From assembly GCA_011799875.1 (NCBI GenBank), contig CM022302.1, forward strand, positions 201,792,086 to 201,856,085: 64,000 nt of DNA. Reading direction: 5' to 3'. The notes beneath the pieces were generated by a model. It was given only the letters and a program-made list of their open reading frames with translations, made no database searches and was not told where the DNA came from. Source of the stretch: Thinopyrum elongatum. Its lineage: Eukaryota > Streptophyta > Magnoliopsida > Poales > Poaceae. The stretch's first letter is position 1. The number at the start of each line of letters is the position of its first letter. This document shows, one piece after another, positions 22,207 to 33,331 of this stretch. A program made the translations under genes and the position numbers.

Positions 22207-23270
22207 TTATCCGCTTGCTGGATGGGCATAATATATCCTTCCAACTGATCTTCCTTTTTTCCTTTTTCTCCACTTTGTCTCTTTCTTTTTCCACACCCAT
22301 TTTGACGGGAATTCTGCATATGTTAATTCTCTGGCTTCTTCACACATCTTGTTTGTCTCCATCCAGTGTGTAAATTTACTGATACCTACTCTTTCTTTCC
22401 CGACGATCTTGGTTAAATCTGTAGAATCTGAGAAAATTACTTGTTGCTCATTTTCCAGGTGAAAAGGCAACCTTTCAACACAGGGATCTCTAAAGTGCAT
22501 TTCGAATTGAAATATTCTCCTACACACATCATTCCCTATTATATATGTGCATTCTAGGTACCTCTTTATCTCATCGTTTTCTATTAGTGTTGTTGCTTGA
22601 TCATCACCTTTATTTATGTATGTAAAAAGGTATTTTATGGATAAAGATTTGTTGCACACCTCAACATTTATATGTGCTTGATATTTCACCAGCAGATTTC
22701 TATTGTATGGGACTACATATCTGTTGTCCAACTTTACTTCCCCTTTCTGTGTGTATCTTCCATCGTCTCGTCTTCTATATACTGGGCATCCATCTTCATC
22801 GACAGTGGTATTGGTGTTGTATTTTTTTGGGAACTTTCTTATGCATCTATTGTCGACCATGCATGGTTACTTTCTATTGGCTGCACCACATGGCCCGTGC
22901 ATCATGTAGTTTTCCACGGCTGCATATCCTTTCGGGTCAATTTCCTTGTCTGGTGTCTCTGCGCAAGTTACTCTATCTACCTCTGATGGTTCGGGATACT
23001 TGTGCTTTTCCTTTTTGTCGAGGAATATGACCATGTGGGCATGTGGGAGGCCTCTTTTTTGGAACTCTATTATGTAAATAACTGCAATTTTATAAAATAA
23101 TAGTTAGTTCTTTTGGTATAGGCAATTAAATAAGATGTTTTATAAAGTCAGTATGATATATTACCTGCGAGTGTTTTTCCGAAGTATTCCCTCTCTTATG
23201 TCTCATGAACTTCTTGAGCTTTATTTGGAACACTCGGTCAACAATATCAGGTCTTTCATATCCTTCCTAT
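22207..23270 (-). pseudogene. Helitron Rep (HUH endonuclease) relic with a predicted intron
   Basis: Read on the minus strand, 23265-23165 encodes ERPDIVDRVFQIKLKKFM, then (after a small frame change) REYFGKTLA. An 83-bp GT-AG intron (23164-23082) separates this from VIYIIEFQKRGLPHAHMVIF, which holds the HUH metal-binding motif HAH. MVDNRCIRKFPKKYN and KYLFTYINKGDDQ follow, the latter being the catalytic tyrosine region. One in-frame stop precedes MVDNRC near 22865. Three stops lie within a few codons at 22190-22210, between PASG and MLLN; the reading frame there is otherwise the same as in the helicase part, so these are point changes. The N-terminal part upstream of 23270 is missing. Confidence 0.8.
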
Positions 23271-23746
23271 AGTATGATTCTAGACTATCTTAACGTGAAG
23301 GTGGCATTAGCCTTCTGTAGATGAGTCAAAAGTATGAACCTGACACCATTAAGACAGGAACCCACTCCTATAGGATTCTACATAATCAACCTTCCGAGGT
23401 AACATGGCAACTTTTTTTAGATGAGTACTGCCTAGAGCATAATTGGACCATTATTTAATAGGCCTGATCTATAATTTTTTTCTCTATATCGCAGCAAACA
23501 ATCTCACTTGTTTCTGTTATAGTTGTAGTATGATTCTAGACTTCTATAGCATATCAACATCCATGGCATTAGCCTTCTGTACATGAGTAAAAAATATGAA
23601 CCTGACACCAATAAGATAGGAACACACCTATAGGATTCTACATAATCAATCTTCTGAGGTAACATGACAAATATTTTTAGATCGGGACTCCCTAGAGCAT
23701 AATTGAACCATTATTGATCCATTAATAGGTCTGATATATAATTTTG
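23271..23746. repeat. Direct repeat with a 256-base period
   Basis: Copy 1 (23271-23480) and copy 2 (23527-23746) both run from agtatgattctagact through ggcattagccttctgta, cataatcaa and agagcataattg to the ggyctgat...ataattt end. They differ by scattered substitutions and short gaps. They lie where the N-terminal Rep exons should be. Confidence 0.75.
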
Positions 23747-23749
23747 TGT

Positions 23750-24583
23750 AGGTGGAACTTACTTGATGTTGTCTGATTGCTCAGCGACGCTGCCCTTTGG
23801 CCGCTGGAGGAAGACAACTCTGAAGTGCCACTGGTTGGGGGTTGTTAACCTCGAAGTTTTGGTCGCCAAAGGAAGATTGATGCCAAAGGAAGATGATGTG
23901 GGAGGAAGATGATGTAGAAGTTGTACTCTAAAATCTAGAGGACAATGAACCTTTGAGGTCATGGGGAAGGTCTTATATGGATGGCTGAGTTTCTCATGTC
24001 TGTACGATGACGCCGTCTGGACAGATATTCGGTTTGGAGAGTTATGGTAGTTTTTTTGAGGAACGGAGAGACATGGTAGTTTGGATTTTTTTAGAAACGG
24101 AGAGACATGGTTTGGATTTGTTTTGCGACATTGGACCTTTTTTTTCCTAGGGTGGCGTCATCGATCATGGGATGGTCCATCATGTATGTGTGTAATGGCC
24201 CAACTTCCAACTTGTATGGGAATGCATTTTTATGACCCCTCGTGTAATTTTCCAACCTATTACGCGTGTGATGGCCCAACTTGTATGCGTATGTATTTTT
24301 CTGATCCCTCATGGGATGGTCCAATATATTGGAGTTTTGGTTGAGTTTGTTTTCTGATCCCACGTGGGATGGTCAAACATATCGGGGTTCTGGTTTGGAT
24401 CGTGAAATTGAACGTGAAGCCATCATTGCAGGGTATGGACCCACCTGGTTTATGAAGATCTAATGGCTATGCTTTGTCGTGACACTGAATTAAAGGTCGG
24501 ATATTTCTAATTATTCTGAGATTTTATAAGGTAATTATCTTTATTCTGGTGACCCCGTCAAGTACTTTTTATATATAAATAGA
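23750..24583 (-). other. 5' flank of the Helitron, no clear gene
   Basis: A 67-residue minus-strand frame (23962-23759) ends just before a good splice donor (AA|GTAAGTT), so it may be an exon of the Helitron or of a captured fragment; I recognise no domain. Around 24030-24115 an acggagagacatgg motif is repeated. Around 24160-24330 two related copies of a gatggyccaacttgtatg segment occur. Confidence 0.4.
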
Positions 24584-26750
24584 TTTTTCAGAATTTTTGG
24601 AGTTACATAAGTATGAGTAAAATTCGAGTCTTTACAAACTGTTCTGTTTTTGACAGATTCTGTTTTCGTTGCGTTGTGTGCTTATTTTGATGAATCTATG
24701 GATTGTATCGGGGGGTATAAGCCATGGTAAAATTAGAATACAGTAGGTATAATGCAATAACAAAATATGAATGGGTTGGAAACAGTACTTAAAGCAAAGA
24801 TTGGTTTTCTTATACTAACGGATCTCACAAAGGTTTTGTTAAGTTTTGTGTGATTGAAGTTTTCAAGTTTCGGGTGAGATCTCGATGGATGAAGGAATAA
24901 GGAGTCAAAAGAGCCTAATCTTGGGGATGCCCATGGCACCCCAAGGTAATATTCATGGAGAACCAAGCAACTAATCTTGGGGATGCCCCGGAAGGCATCC
25001 CCTCTTTCTTCTAACAACCATCGGTAATTTTACTTGGAGCTATATTTTTATTCGTCACATATCATGAGTTTTGCTTGGAGCATCTTGTATTATATGAGTC
25101 TTTGCTTATGCTTTTTTTAGTTTGTCGCAATCATCCTTGCTGGACACACCTATTTGAGAAAGCCATAATGATGCTATGATTTTTTAGAATTGCTCTATGT
25201 GCTTCACTTAAATTTTTTTAAGCTATGGAATTGCTCTAGTGCTTCACTTATATCTTTTTTAGCATGGTGGTGCTTTAATTTTTTAAGAAATACTCTCATG
25301 CTTCACTTAGATTATTTTTAGAGTTAGTAAATTTTTGAAGAAATTCTCTCATGCTTCACTTATATTATTTTGAGAGAAGGAAAAAAATTATATATGCTCA
25401 TGTTCTTCACTTAAATTTATTCGAGAGCTTGCTAAAAACAATGGTAATATATTAATCTAGTCCCAAAGTGATAGATATCCAAGAGGGATATAATAAAAAC
25501 TTTCATGAAATATCATTGGACAAAATAAACATGATTCTTTGTAATAGTTTTGAGATATGATGATAGTAAAATGTGACTCATATTGGTGAGTAATTACGCT
25601 TTAGTAAGAATATTGGTGTTAAGGTTTGTGATTCCCTATGCAAGCACAAAAGTCAATAGTTTTGCAATGAAATTACATCCTACTTGTGGTGCATTATTTG
25701 GTGTTAGTTATGCTTAATGCTCATTTATGAGAATTTTTGTTCCTTGGTTGGTTGCTTCTCAATCTATTTGCTAGCCTTTCCTTGTACTAAGTGGGAATAC
25801 TACTTGTGCATCCAAAATCCTTGAACCCAGTTATGCCATATGTGTCCACCATACCTACCTATATGCAGTATATCCGTGCAGTTCTAAGTAAATTTGCATG
25901 TGCCAACTCTAATTTTCAAAATGAATTTCCTTTTTGTGTGCCTGTACCGCTCATGAAGCGGCAGGGGGTGGCCAATATTTTTCCATGCTAGATGTGTTAT
26001 TCTCAAGATGAGTGTTTATTCACTTGTCATTGCATGAGAGTGTGGAGGTAATAGGGATGCCCAGTCCCGAAATGAAAAAGAAATTTACTTTATGTTGTCA
26101 ATTAATAAATTCCTTGGAAAGTGTTGGTATGGAAGGCACCCGTGGATACGGCTAGACATGGATTGTGAAAGAATGGTGGAAAAGGGAATAAACTTTATTT
26201 TATGTTTGGGAACCGCCTATGATGTATCTAGCATGGAAAGTATTGGGAACTACTTGGTCGTTTTCATTGACGGGAAAAGCATGCCCCTCAAAATATTTTT
26301 TTATCTCTCAATTTAAAGCTTTGAGCTCTAGCACCTCTACAAAACTCTGCTTTCCTCTCCAAAGGGCCTATGTATTTACTTTTATGCAATTTTTATTTTT
26401 ATTTTGAGTCTCCATCTTCTCTTATAAAGCACGAACTGGGGAGCACTATGATCATACTTGTGCATTGGATGTAGCTAATATTCGAGTGTGTTTTATGAAT
26501 GGATCAATGATTGAGCATGATGGGATAGGGATAGCTTTCTTTAGTGTTGATATTTTGAAAGACATGGTTGCTTGTTGATATGCTTGAGAATTGAAGTCTT
26601 CATGTGAACTATAGACTATTGCTTTGAACCATCTAAAAGTCCAAATGTCCATGCTACAAAATAAAAGAATATGTGATGAACATGTTAGGCAGCATTCCAC
26701 ATCAAAAATTCTGTTTTTATCATTTACCTACTCGAGGACGAGCATGAATT
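24584..26750 (+). other. Non-coding 3' internal region of element F
   Basis: It aligns with 2920-5018 of element A, including the gatggatgaaggaataa segment, two internal polypurine-like motifs (24918-24930, 24974-24986) and the ttctctcatgcttcactt array. No gene is visible. Confidence 0.7.
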
Positions 26751-26764
26751 AAGCTTGGGGAAGC
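26728..26764 (+). promoter_or_regulatory. Pre-LTR hairpin and polypurine tract (element F)
   Basis: CTCG-AGGA-CGAG at 26731-26742, with outer stem bases partly lost compared with A, then aagcttggggaagc against the 3' LTR at 26765. Confidence 0.7.
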
Positions 26765-28351
26765 TGATACGTCTCCAACATATCTATAATTTTTTTATTG
26801 TTCCATGCTGTTATATTATCATTCTTGGATGTTTTATATTCAGTTTATAGCAACTTTATATCAATTTTTGGGACTAACCTATTGACGTAGTGCCCAGTGC
26901 CAGTTGCTGTCTTTTACTTGTTTTTTACTTCGTAGAATATCCATATCAAATGGAGTCCAAACGCAGCGAAACTTTTTCGAGATTTTTTCAGCCCAGAAGA
27001 CAACTTGGGAGCCAAGGAAGTGCATGAGGGGAGGCCTGTGGGGCCCACCACCCACCTGGGCGCGCCATAGGCCCCTGGCATGCCCTGATGGGTGGTGGGG
27101 CCCACGGAGGTCTCCTCCACCACCTCTCAGCTCTATAAATACTCAGATATTCCAGAAATCCTAGGGGAGTCGTCGAAACACAATTCCAGCCGCCGCAAGT
27201 TCCAGAACCACGAGATCCAATCAATAGCCCTATTCCGGCACTTTGCCGGAGGGGAACACGATCACGGAGGGGTTCATCATATTCATTGGTGCTCCTTCGA
27301 TGATGCGTGAGTAGTTCACCATAGACATACGGGTCCGTAGGCAGTAGCTAGATGGCTTCTTCTCTCTTTTTGATTCTCAATACAATGTTCTCCTCAATGT
27401 TCTTGGAGATCAATTTGATGTAATGACTTTTTGTGGTGTGTTTGTTGGGATCCGATGAAGTGCGAGTTTATGATCAGATCTATCCATGAATATTATTTGA
27501 GTTTTCTTTGATCTCTTATATGCATGATTGTTATAGCCTCGTATTTCTTCTCCGAAACTTCGGTTTGGTTTGGCCAACTAGATTGATTTTTCTTGCAATG
27601 GGAAGAGGTGCTTTGTGATGGGTTTGATCTTGCGATGTCCTCACCTAGTGACAGAAGGGGAAGCGAGGCACGCATGTATCGTTGCTATTATGGATAAAAA
27701 GATGGGGTCTATTCCTACATGAATAGATCTTGTCTACATCATGTCATCGTTCTTATTGCATTACTCCGTTTCTCCATGAACTTAATACACTAGATGCATG
27801 CTGGATAGCGGTCGATGTGTGGAGTAATAGTAGTAGATGCAGGTAGGAGTCGGTCTACTAATCTTGGACGTGATGCCTATATAAATGATCATTGCCTTGG
27901 ATATCGTCATAATTAGTTGCTCTTCTATCAATTGCCCAACAGTAATTTGTTTACCCACCATATGCTATTTTCTCGAGAGAAGCCACTAGTGAAATCTACG
28001 CCCCCCGGGTCTATCTTTTATCATATTGTTTTCAGATCTATTATTCCAAAAACCCAAAAATACCTAGCTGCACTTTTTCTTTATTTATTTTATTTTGTGT
28101 TTTCGCTAGATCTATTTATCCAATCTCATACAATTTTATCTATCTTTTTACCGGGGAGGGATTGACAACCCCTCTTACACGTTGGGTTGCAAGTATTTGT
28201 TATTTGTGTGCAGGTACCGTTTACATTGTGTTGCTTGGTTCTCCTACTCGATTGATAACCTTGGTTTCATAACTGAGGGAAATACTTACCATTGCTGTGC
28301 TGCATCATCCTCTCCTCTTCGGGGAAATACCAACGCAGATACAAGCAATCA
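26765..28351 (+). repeat. 3' LTR of F (1587 bp)
   Basis: Starts TGATACGTCTCCAAC and ends AGCAATCA, followed by TSD ccgct. TATA box TATAAAT at 27134-27140, at the position where the 5' LTR carries element E. Confidence 0.92.
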
Positions 28352-28544
28352 CCGCTCCACTACAGAAAGAAATCCGGTAGTTGAGCAGTGCTGGGCTGAA
28401 ACAACCGCTGAGCGCCAAATATGGGGAACAACCAAGCACCTAGCGGTAGAACCTCCCGAAGGTAATAGTACAATCTCTTGACAATCTCCTGGAGGCGGCA
28501 AACCCTAGGGTATCACCCCTAGGGGCGGTGGTTGTACTGCTTTG
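28352..28544 (-). repeat. Host block Y, copy 1, third piece
   Basis: Continues the Y sequence after F. It opens with ccgct (second TSD copy) and holds further aaccgctgagc, agcggtagaacc and ggcggtggttgtac motifs of the palindrome family seen at 9313-9562. It ends at ttg (28542-28544), the likely 3-bp TSD of the CACTA element. Confidence 0.6.
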
Positions 28545-28899
28545 CACTACAAAAGAAAACTTCCATGATGATACGTGTTTGTCATAGTAAGTCACGATTT
28601 CTTTCATGCATGTACATCCATGATGATTTTGTGATAGAATAAAGATAGGCATACCTGTGTTGTCGTAGAAGTGTTCCATGAGAATACTCAAATTATCATC
28701 AAGGAAGTGTCCACTTCCATGAGGATAAATAGCGCGTCATGGAAGTGCTTTCATCAAGGGTAATCGACACATGGCATCCAGTGTAACGGGTCGCTGTTAA
28801 GCTATCGGGTCCGGTTTTGGATCCGATAACCCGTTAACAACTACAACCAATGGCGATTTTCCACGTGTAAAATTCTCATTGGCTAAAGGGACCACGTGT

Positions 28900-29830
28900 C
28901 AGCTCCGCGTCGGGACAGATGTCAACCGTCCAATGGACAGGAGACGCCTATAATACATCGACACGTGGCATGGCCCAACAGTGGCCCATTTAGGTTAAAA
29001 AGGCCGGCCCGTTTGACTTGGTCAAAATCTAGCGGGCCGGCCCATGGAAAGCTTGTTAATGGCATGTTCGCATATAGCCCATTTATAGCCGACTAACTCA
29101 CAGCCTGTTCTAGCCTTTGCAAAATCGGCCTAGCAGCTCATGTGGGCTGTCCAATATAATTCCAGCCCGTTGTAACTTCCGGCCCATGGATGGCCCATGA
29201 CGTATTTCGGCCGATATGAGGCCCTTTGTAACTCTTGGCCCTTTAACGGCCCGTGGTGAAACTGGCCCATAATGAATAATATATCACTTTATACCCATTA
29301 ACGGCCCATTTTTTTGTTGGGCCGTTTCCAGCCCGTGTTATCTTTCAGCCTTCTAAGGGTCCATTTATTCTTGGTCTCATTTCAACCCCTCGATTACTTA
29401 TGGTCCGTTACTGGCCTATTCCTCTAATGGGCCAAATTTAGCCCATGGCTACAGTCGACCTGTTTGCAGCCCGTTAAACCATTGGGCCGTTTTCATAGCG
29501 GCATCTATTCTGGCCCATTAACAACTTGTTATGCCTATCGATAGAATTAATCCCTTGATACATATCTTCCTGTTAACGACCCATTATGGTTGGGCCCATA
29601 AATGGATGATTCCCATTTTAGCCCGTTTATGGCCCATATTGTGGTATGTTATTGGTTCATGAATAGTATGGCCCATGTTTGGTCTATCGATCATATGGCC
29701 CGTAGAAGGCCCATGAATTCGACGGCCCATACATAGAAGGCCCATGAATTCGACGGCCCATGGAAGGCCCATGAATTCAAAGGCCTGTAGAAGGCCCATG
29801 AATTCGACGACCTGTAGGGGGCCCATGGTC
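28900..29830. repeat. Subterminal GGCCCATT repeats of the CACTA element
   Basis: Many copies of GGCCCATT, GGCCCGTT and AGCCCATT occur in both directions (for example near 28979, 29183, 29227, 29302, 29512 and 29628). In CACTA elements such arrays bind the TNPA-type transposase protein. Confidence 0.65.
29705..29820 (+). repeat. Short tandem repeat, unit about 27-31 bases, four copies
   Basis: Each unit starts GAAGGCCCATGAATTC and ends with a gacggccca- or gcctgta-like tail (starts near 29705, 29736, 29763 and 29790). It sits at the inner edge of the subterminal array. Confidence 0.75.
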
Positions 29831-30350
29831 ACTACAGCAGGTAGCAGGACCATGGTTACAATGGTCCATATGTGGATCTCGTTACTGTGGCTTAGTTCTC
29901 AAAAAAATGTGGCGACTAGCAAACCGCGAAAAAATAACTGCAGTGACTACAAGCAAACAAATAAACAAAACAATAAGGAAGTAAATAAGCAAGCAACTTA
30001 TGCTAGGCTATTTCAGATATTACAAATATTACATCCACTGGGCATCAAAGTTCACCACCAGTGCAAATATCGTGAACAAAGTAGCATATTACATATACTG
30101 GGTGTCTAAATTGGGCGCCAGTGCAAATAAACGCGGCAGCAAAACAATTCCAGAACTGAAACCACTTTAGAAGAGCTCAAGAAACGATATCTTGGGTGCC
30201 CACCATGCTGTCAAGAAGCTTAGCAAGCTTATTAGTTTTCTCTTGTTTGGCGCTGAAATCCTCCAACGCTTGCTGTTGCACCAGAAAGTAAGCATCTGAA
30301 ATCTACAGGGATTTCCTCAGTCCTTCGGCTTCTCGTCGCAGCACAGCTGA

Positions 30351-32672
30351 CTAATGCCTTTCAGCTTGTAGCTGAGACTCAAGAAGCCCAACTGATTCAA
30401 GCAGCGAGTTTGAAGACCTTGTGCCAGCGGTAGTGGCCAGTAACTCGAACACTACATCAAGGCAGGACTTTGGGGTTGACTCACTGTCTACAAGATAGTT
30501 TTTATCAGCTTTCTTGGAGACCAACAGGGTTGTCTCACTATGTTGAACCTTATCTGCATTACTTTCTCTACCATTGCATAATGGGGTGCTCTTCTCCAAT
30601 ATTCTGTCAGCATTCTACCAGAGAAACAAGCAGACACATCACAAGTTTAACATGTAGTATGAAACTCATTTTGGTAAACCGGTTCAGTAGTAAGGTGGAC
30701 AAGATAACACCATGAAATGAACATATATCTATGTACTATGGTCATTGTATTGTCTATATCATTCTAGTTTATGTTGCCAAATCAAGATAGATACACAGTT
30801 AAAATCATATCTATTTAAGACAAAGCAGCATAGACCGAATATAAGTGTGGGAAACTACACATCACTAACAACACATGTAATGTGCATGACATGAGAACAT
30901 AACTATTTATACAATTGAAACTGAAATCAACATAGAGCAAGAAGTTAGAAAAACAATCCAGTTAAAGAAATAGGTTTAAAACATACGTGTTGCGCCATTG
31001 GAGTTTCAATTGGATCCTTCAAATTCGAAATTAGTTGGTATGAGTAAATACAGTGATGCAAGAGCAAAGGAGTATGCACCATAGCTACGGAATCTAACCT
31101 GAGAACAGTTGCTCTTCTGCTTTAAACATGGAGTTTGGGTTTGCTATGGTGGTCTTCGTGCTTTGGGCACTGTAGTTGCCTTACTAACTGCTCATGTGGG
31201 GGTACTCTGTGGTGGACATGGTGTTGTGTCAACTATAAGTGGGTTACTATCTGCTGGGGTTGGGGTTAGATGGGGTGTAGCTGGTTCTCTATCCAACGGT
31301 GTAGGGGCACAATCTGCAAGAGTCTCGGTTATGTGTGGTGGGGCTAGTTCATGGGCCAGTACAACCATGGTTCTGTCTGCATCTATGGGTAGCACCATCT
31401 TTTGTGAAGAACGTGTTTTTACTCTCTTAGATACTGCCATCACTCCCTCCAATTCAATTGGCTGATAAACAAGAAAAGAAATTGAATTGCAGACATTGTA
31501 TGACAGACAGATGCAGTAATTCACATATATGTTGTCTAACCAAACATGATAGCATGACACAATTTCACATATATGATGGCTAACTAAACATGATAGCATG
31601 ACACAGTTTCAGATGTATGATGGATAACTAAACATGATAGAGTGGCATAATTCAACATATGATGAGTATCTAAATAGGATGACGTGACATAACTATATGA
31701 TGTCTTTCTAAAATAGGTTGGGATGAAATAATTCACATACATGTTGTCTAAGTATACTGGATGGCATGATATAATTCACATAATTGATTGATATACTAAG
31801 CTGCTGGCACTCGCATATATGATCTCTAAACTAAGCAGATGGCATTGAATATTGTGTATATGATGTCTAAACTAAGCAATGCAAGACACTATATGAATGA
31901 TATGAGAAATATAAACATTGCAAGTTAGAGCATACACCTCAGGTGGGATATAGGACTGGTCATGTATCTCTCAATCCTCCTCTGAGGAGCTACTTGTAAC
32001 CATCGAGATATATGCTTCAACAGGTACCATTGTCTGCTATGAAGACCTTGTTTTCACTCCAGATTTTTTCATAACCGACTCAAATGACTAATGCACATGA
32101 AGAGTAGTTGAATATACAAAGATTGTCGACAAATGGAATGTATAATGAAAAAAGAGGATGGCATGAGATAATTCACATATATGATGCCTGGCTACACAGG
32201 ATGGCGTTGCATAATTCACATATATGATAACTGGCTAAAAAAGATGGCATGGCATGATTCACATATCTGATATAGAAACTAAGCAGGAGGCATTCACACA
32301 AAGCATGCCTAATCTAAGCAGATGGCATAGCAATGCAAGACACCATATGCATGATATGAGCAATATATCCCTTCCAAATTAGAGCATACACCTCGGGGGG
32401 GGATACGACTGTTCATCTATCTATGAATCCTCCTCTGAGGAGCTATCTGTAACCAGCAAGAAATCTGCATTGACAAGTAGCACTGACTGCTCAGAAGACC
32501 TTGTTTTTGCTCTAGATTTTCCCATCAGCGACTCCTGATGCACGTGAAGAGTAGATGAATGTACGAACATTGTCGGCAAATGGAATACATGATGAAAAAA
32601 TAGTATGGCATGATACAATTCACATATACGATGACTGGCTAAACATGATGGCATTGCATGATTCACGTACAT
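30351..32672 (-). pseudogene. Exon-like fragments of a CACTA-encoded gene (TNPA-like position)
   Basis: Minus-strand pieces include 30599-30351 (GRESNADKVQHSETTLLVSK), 31470-31192 (ELEGVMAVSKRVKTRSSQK, then a Pro/Thr-rich tail) and 32530-32421 (GKSRAKTRSSEQ, ending TDSSSEEDS). A third degenerate KTRSS copy lies at 32090-31980. I recognise no catalytic domain. Assignment to a TNPA-like second gene is inference from position inside the CACTA element. The Ser/Glu-rich KTRSS segment is repeated with intervening non-coding DNA (see 31380-32990). Confidence 0.35.
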
Positions 32673-32990
32673 GATGCCTGGCTAAACAAGATGGCATTGC
32701 ATAATTCACATATATGATATAGAAACCAAATAGGTGGAATTCACAAAAGCAAATCTAAACTAAGCTGATGACATATAGGATGTATAAATAAGCAATGCGA
32801 GGCGCCATATGCATGATATGACCAACATCAGCATGCCAAGTTAGAGCAAACACCTCAGGGGATAAATAGGAGTGGCCGGCTCCCTCTGAATCCCCCTCTA
32901 AACAGTTACCTTCCTCTAGAATACAATTTGGAATGGGGGGAGGCCCCCGCCACTGCGCCCACCATGAAGTGGCGTCTCCATCACATTAAT
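31380..32990. repeat. Tandem array of exon-plus-minisatellite units, period about 455 bases
   Basis: Units carry a KTRSS-type exon (near 31390-31460, 31980-32090, 32430-32530, and a worn copy near 32890). Each is followed by a run of gatggcatgacataattcac-like units of roughly 30-45 bases (31505-31880, 32140-32340, 32590-32790). The tcctctgaggagct mark recurs near 31980 and 32433, with a worn copy near 32897. Confidence 0.65.
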
Positions 32991-33331
32991 TCCCACGCAA
33001 CGGTCTTCTCTTTTTCTCTACATGTTCAGTACAATTGTGTACAATAACTGACATGCATAATAAAAAATCATAGTTAGATTATGTAAGGCCTAAGGGGTGC
33101 ATGCAGAAATCAAGAATGATGGTAGCAACGAGTGGATAGATCCAAAACTAATGATAGCAGCCAGATGATAGCTTCAGTTTAAAAAGATAGACGATGGCTC
33201 CTCTACTGTGTGTTGCCCACCCAACATGAACCACATAGAAGACCTGAGATGAACCAGATAGTAGACAGAGATACTATTCGTTGCTGCCTCGATATGTGCC
33301 CCGTGGGCATTTTAAAACTCAAGTTTGAACA

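Larger units (their letters stand above)
20106..24583 (-). mobile_element. Decayed Helitron (RepHel) on the minus strand
   Basis: Minus-strand frames show, in order, a rolling-circle replication initiator (HUH) remnant and a PIF1-like helicase remnant, the RepHel layout of plant Helitrons. The 5' end is best placed at 24583, where the minus strand reads TCTATTTATATATAAAAAG (Helitrons begin with TC) and the next plus-strand base is T, followed by F sequence tttttcagaatttttgg. I could not find a clear CTRR end with hairpin on the left, so the 3' boundary is only approximate. Confidence 0.75.
9636..28351 (+). mobile_element. Element F: Athila-like non-autonomous LTR retrotransposon, complete but interrupted
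   Basis: F runs from TGTGACGTC (9636) to CAATCA (28351) and is flanked by a perfect TSD ccgct (9631-9635, 28352-28356). It has a 5' LTR (9636-10009 and 16865-18063, interrupted by E), a tRNA-Asp-type primer-binding site (18075), an ORF relic (18317-19144), inserted repeats (about 19450-24583), a long non-coding internal region, a polypurine tract (26751-26764) and a 3' LTR (26765-28351). There is no gag core, protease, RT or integrase. Its 3' half aligns with element A, but its first ORF is unrelated to A's gag, so F looks like a non-autonomous relative using the same cis signals. Confidence 0.88.

Noticed and set aside
22672..23030. Plus-strand frames of 104-118 residues over the Helitron
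   Set aside because: They are the complement of the Rep coding sequence, which has clear family motifs on the minus strand.
31109..31465. Plus-strand frame of 118 residues in the CACTA element
   Set aside because: Gly/Val-rich translation opposite the KTRSS exon; the repeated exon pattern supports the minus strand.
31505..31880. CRISPR-like array of short repeats
   Set aside because: Repeats are imperfect, lack unique equal-length spacers, and lie inside a plant transposon; this is a minisatellite.
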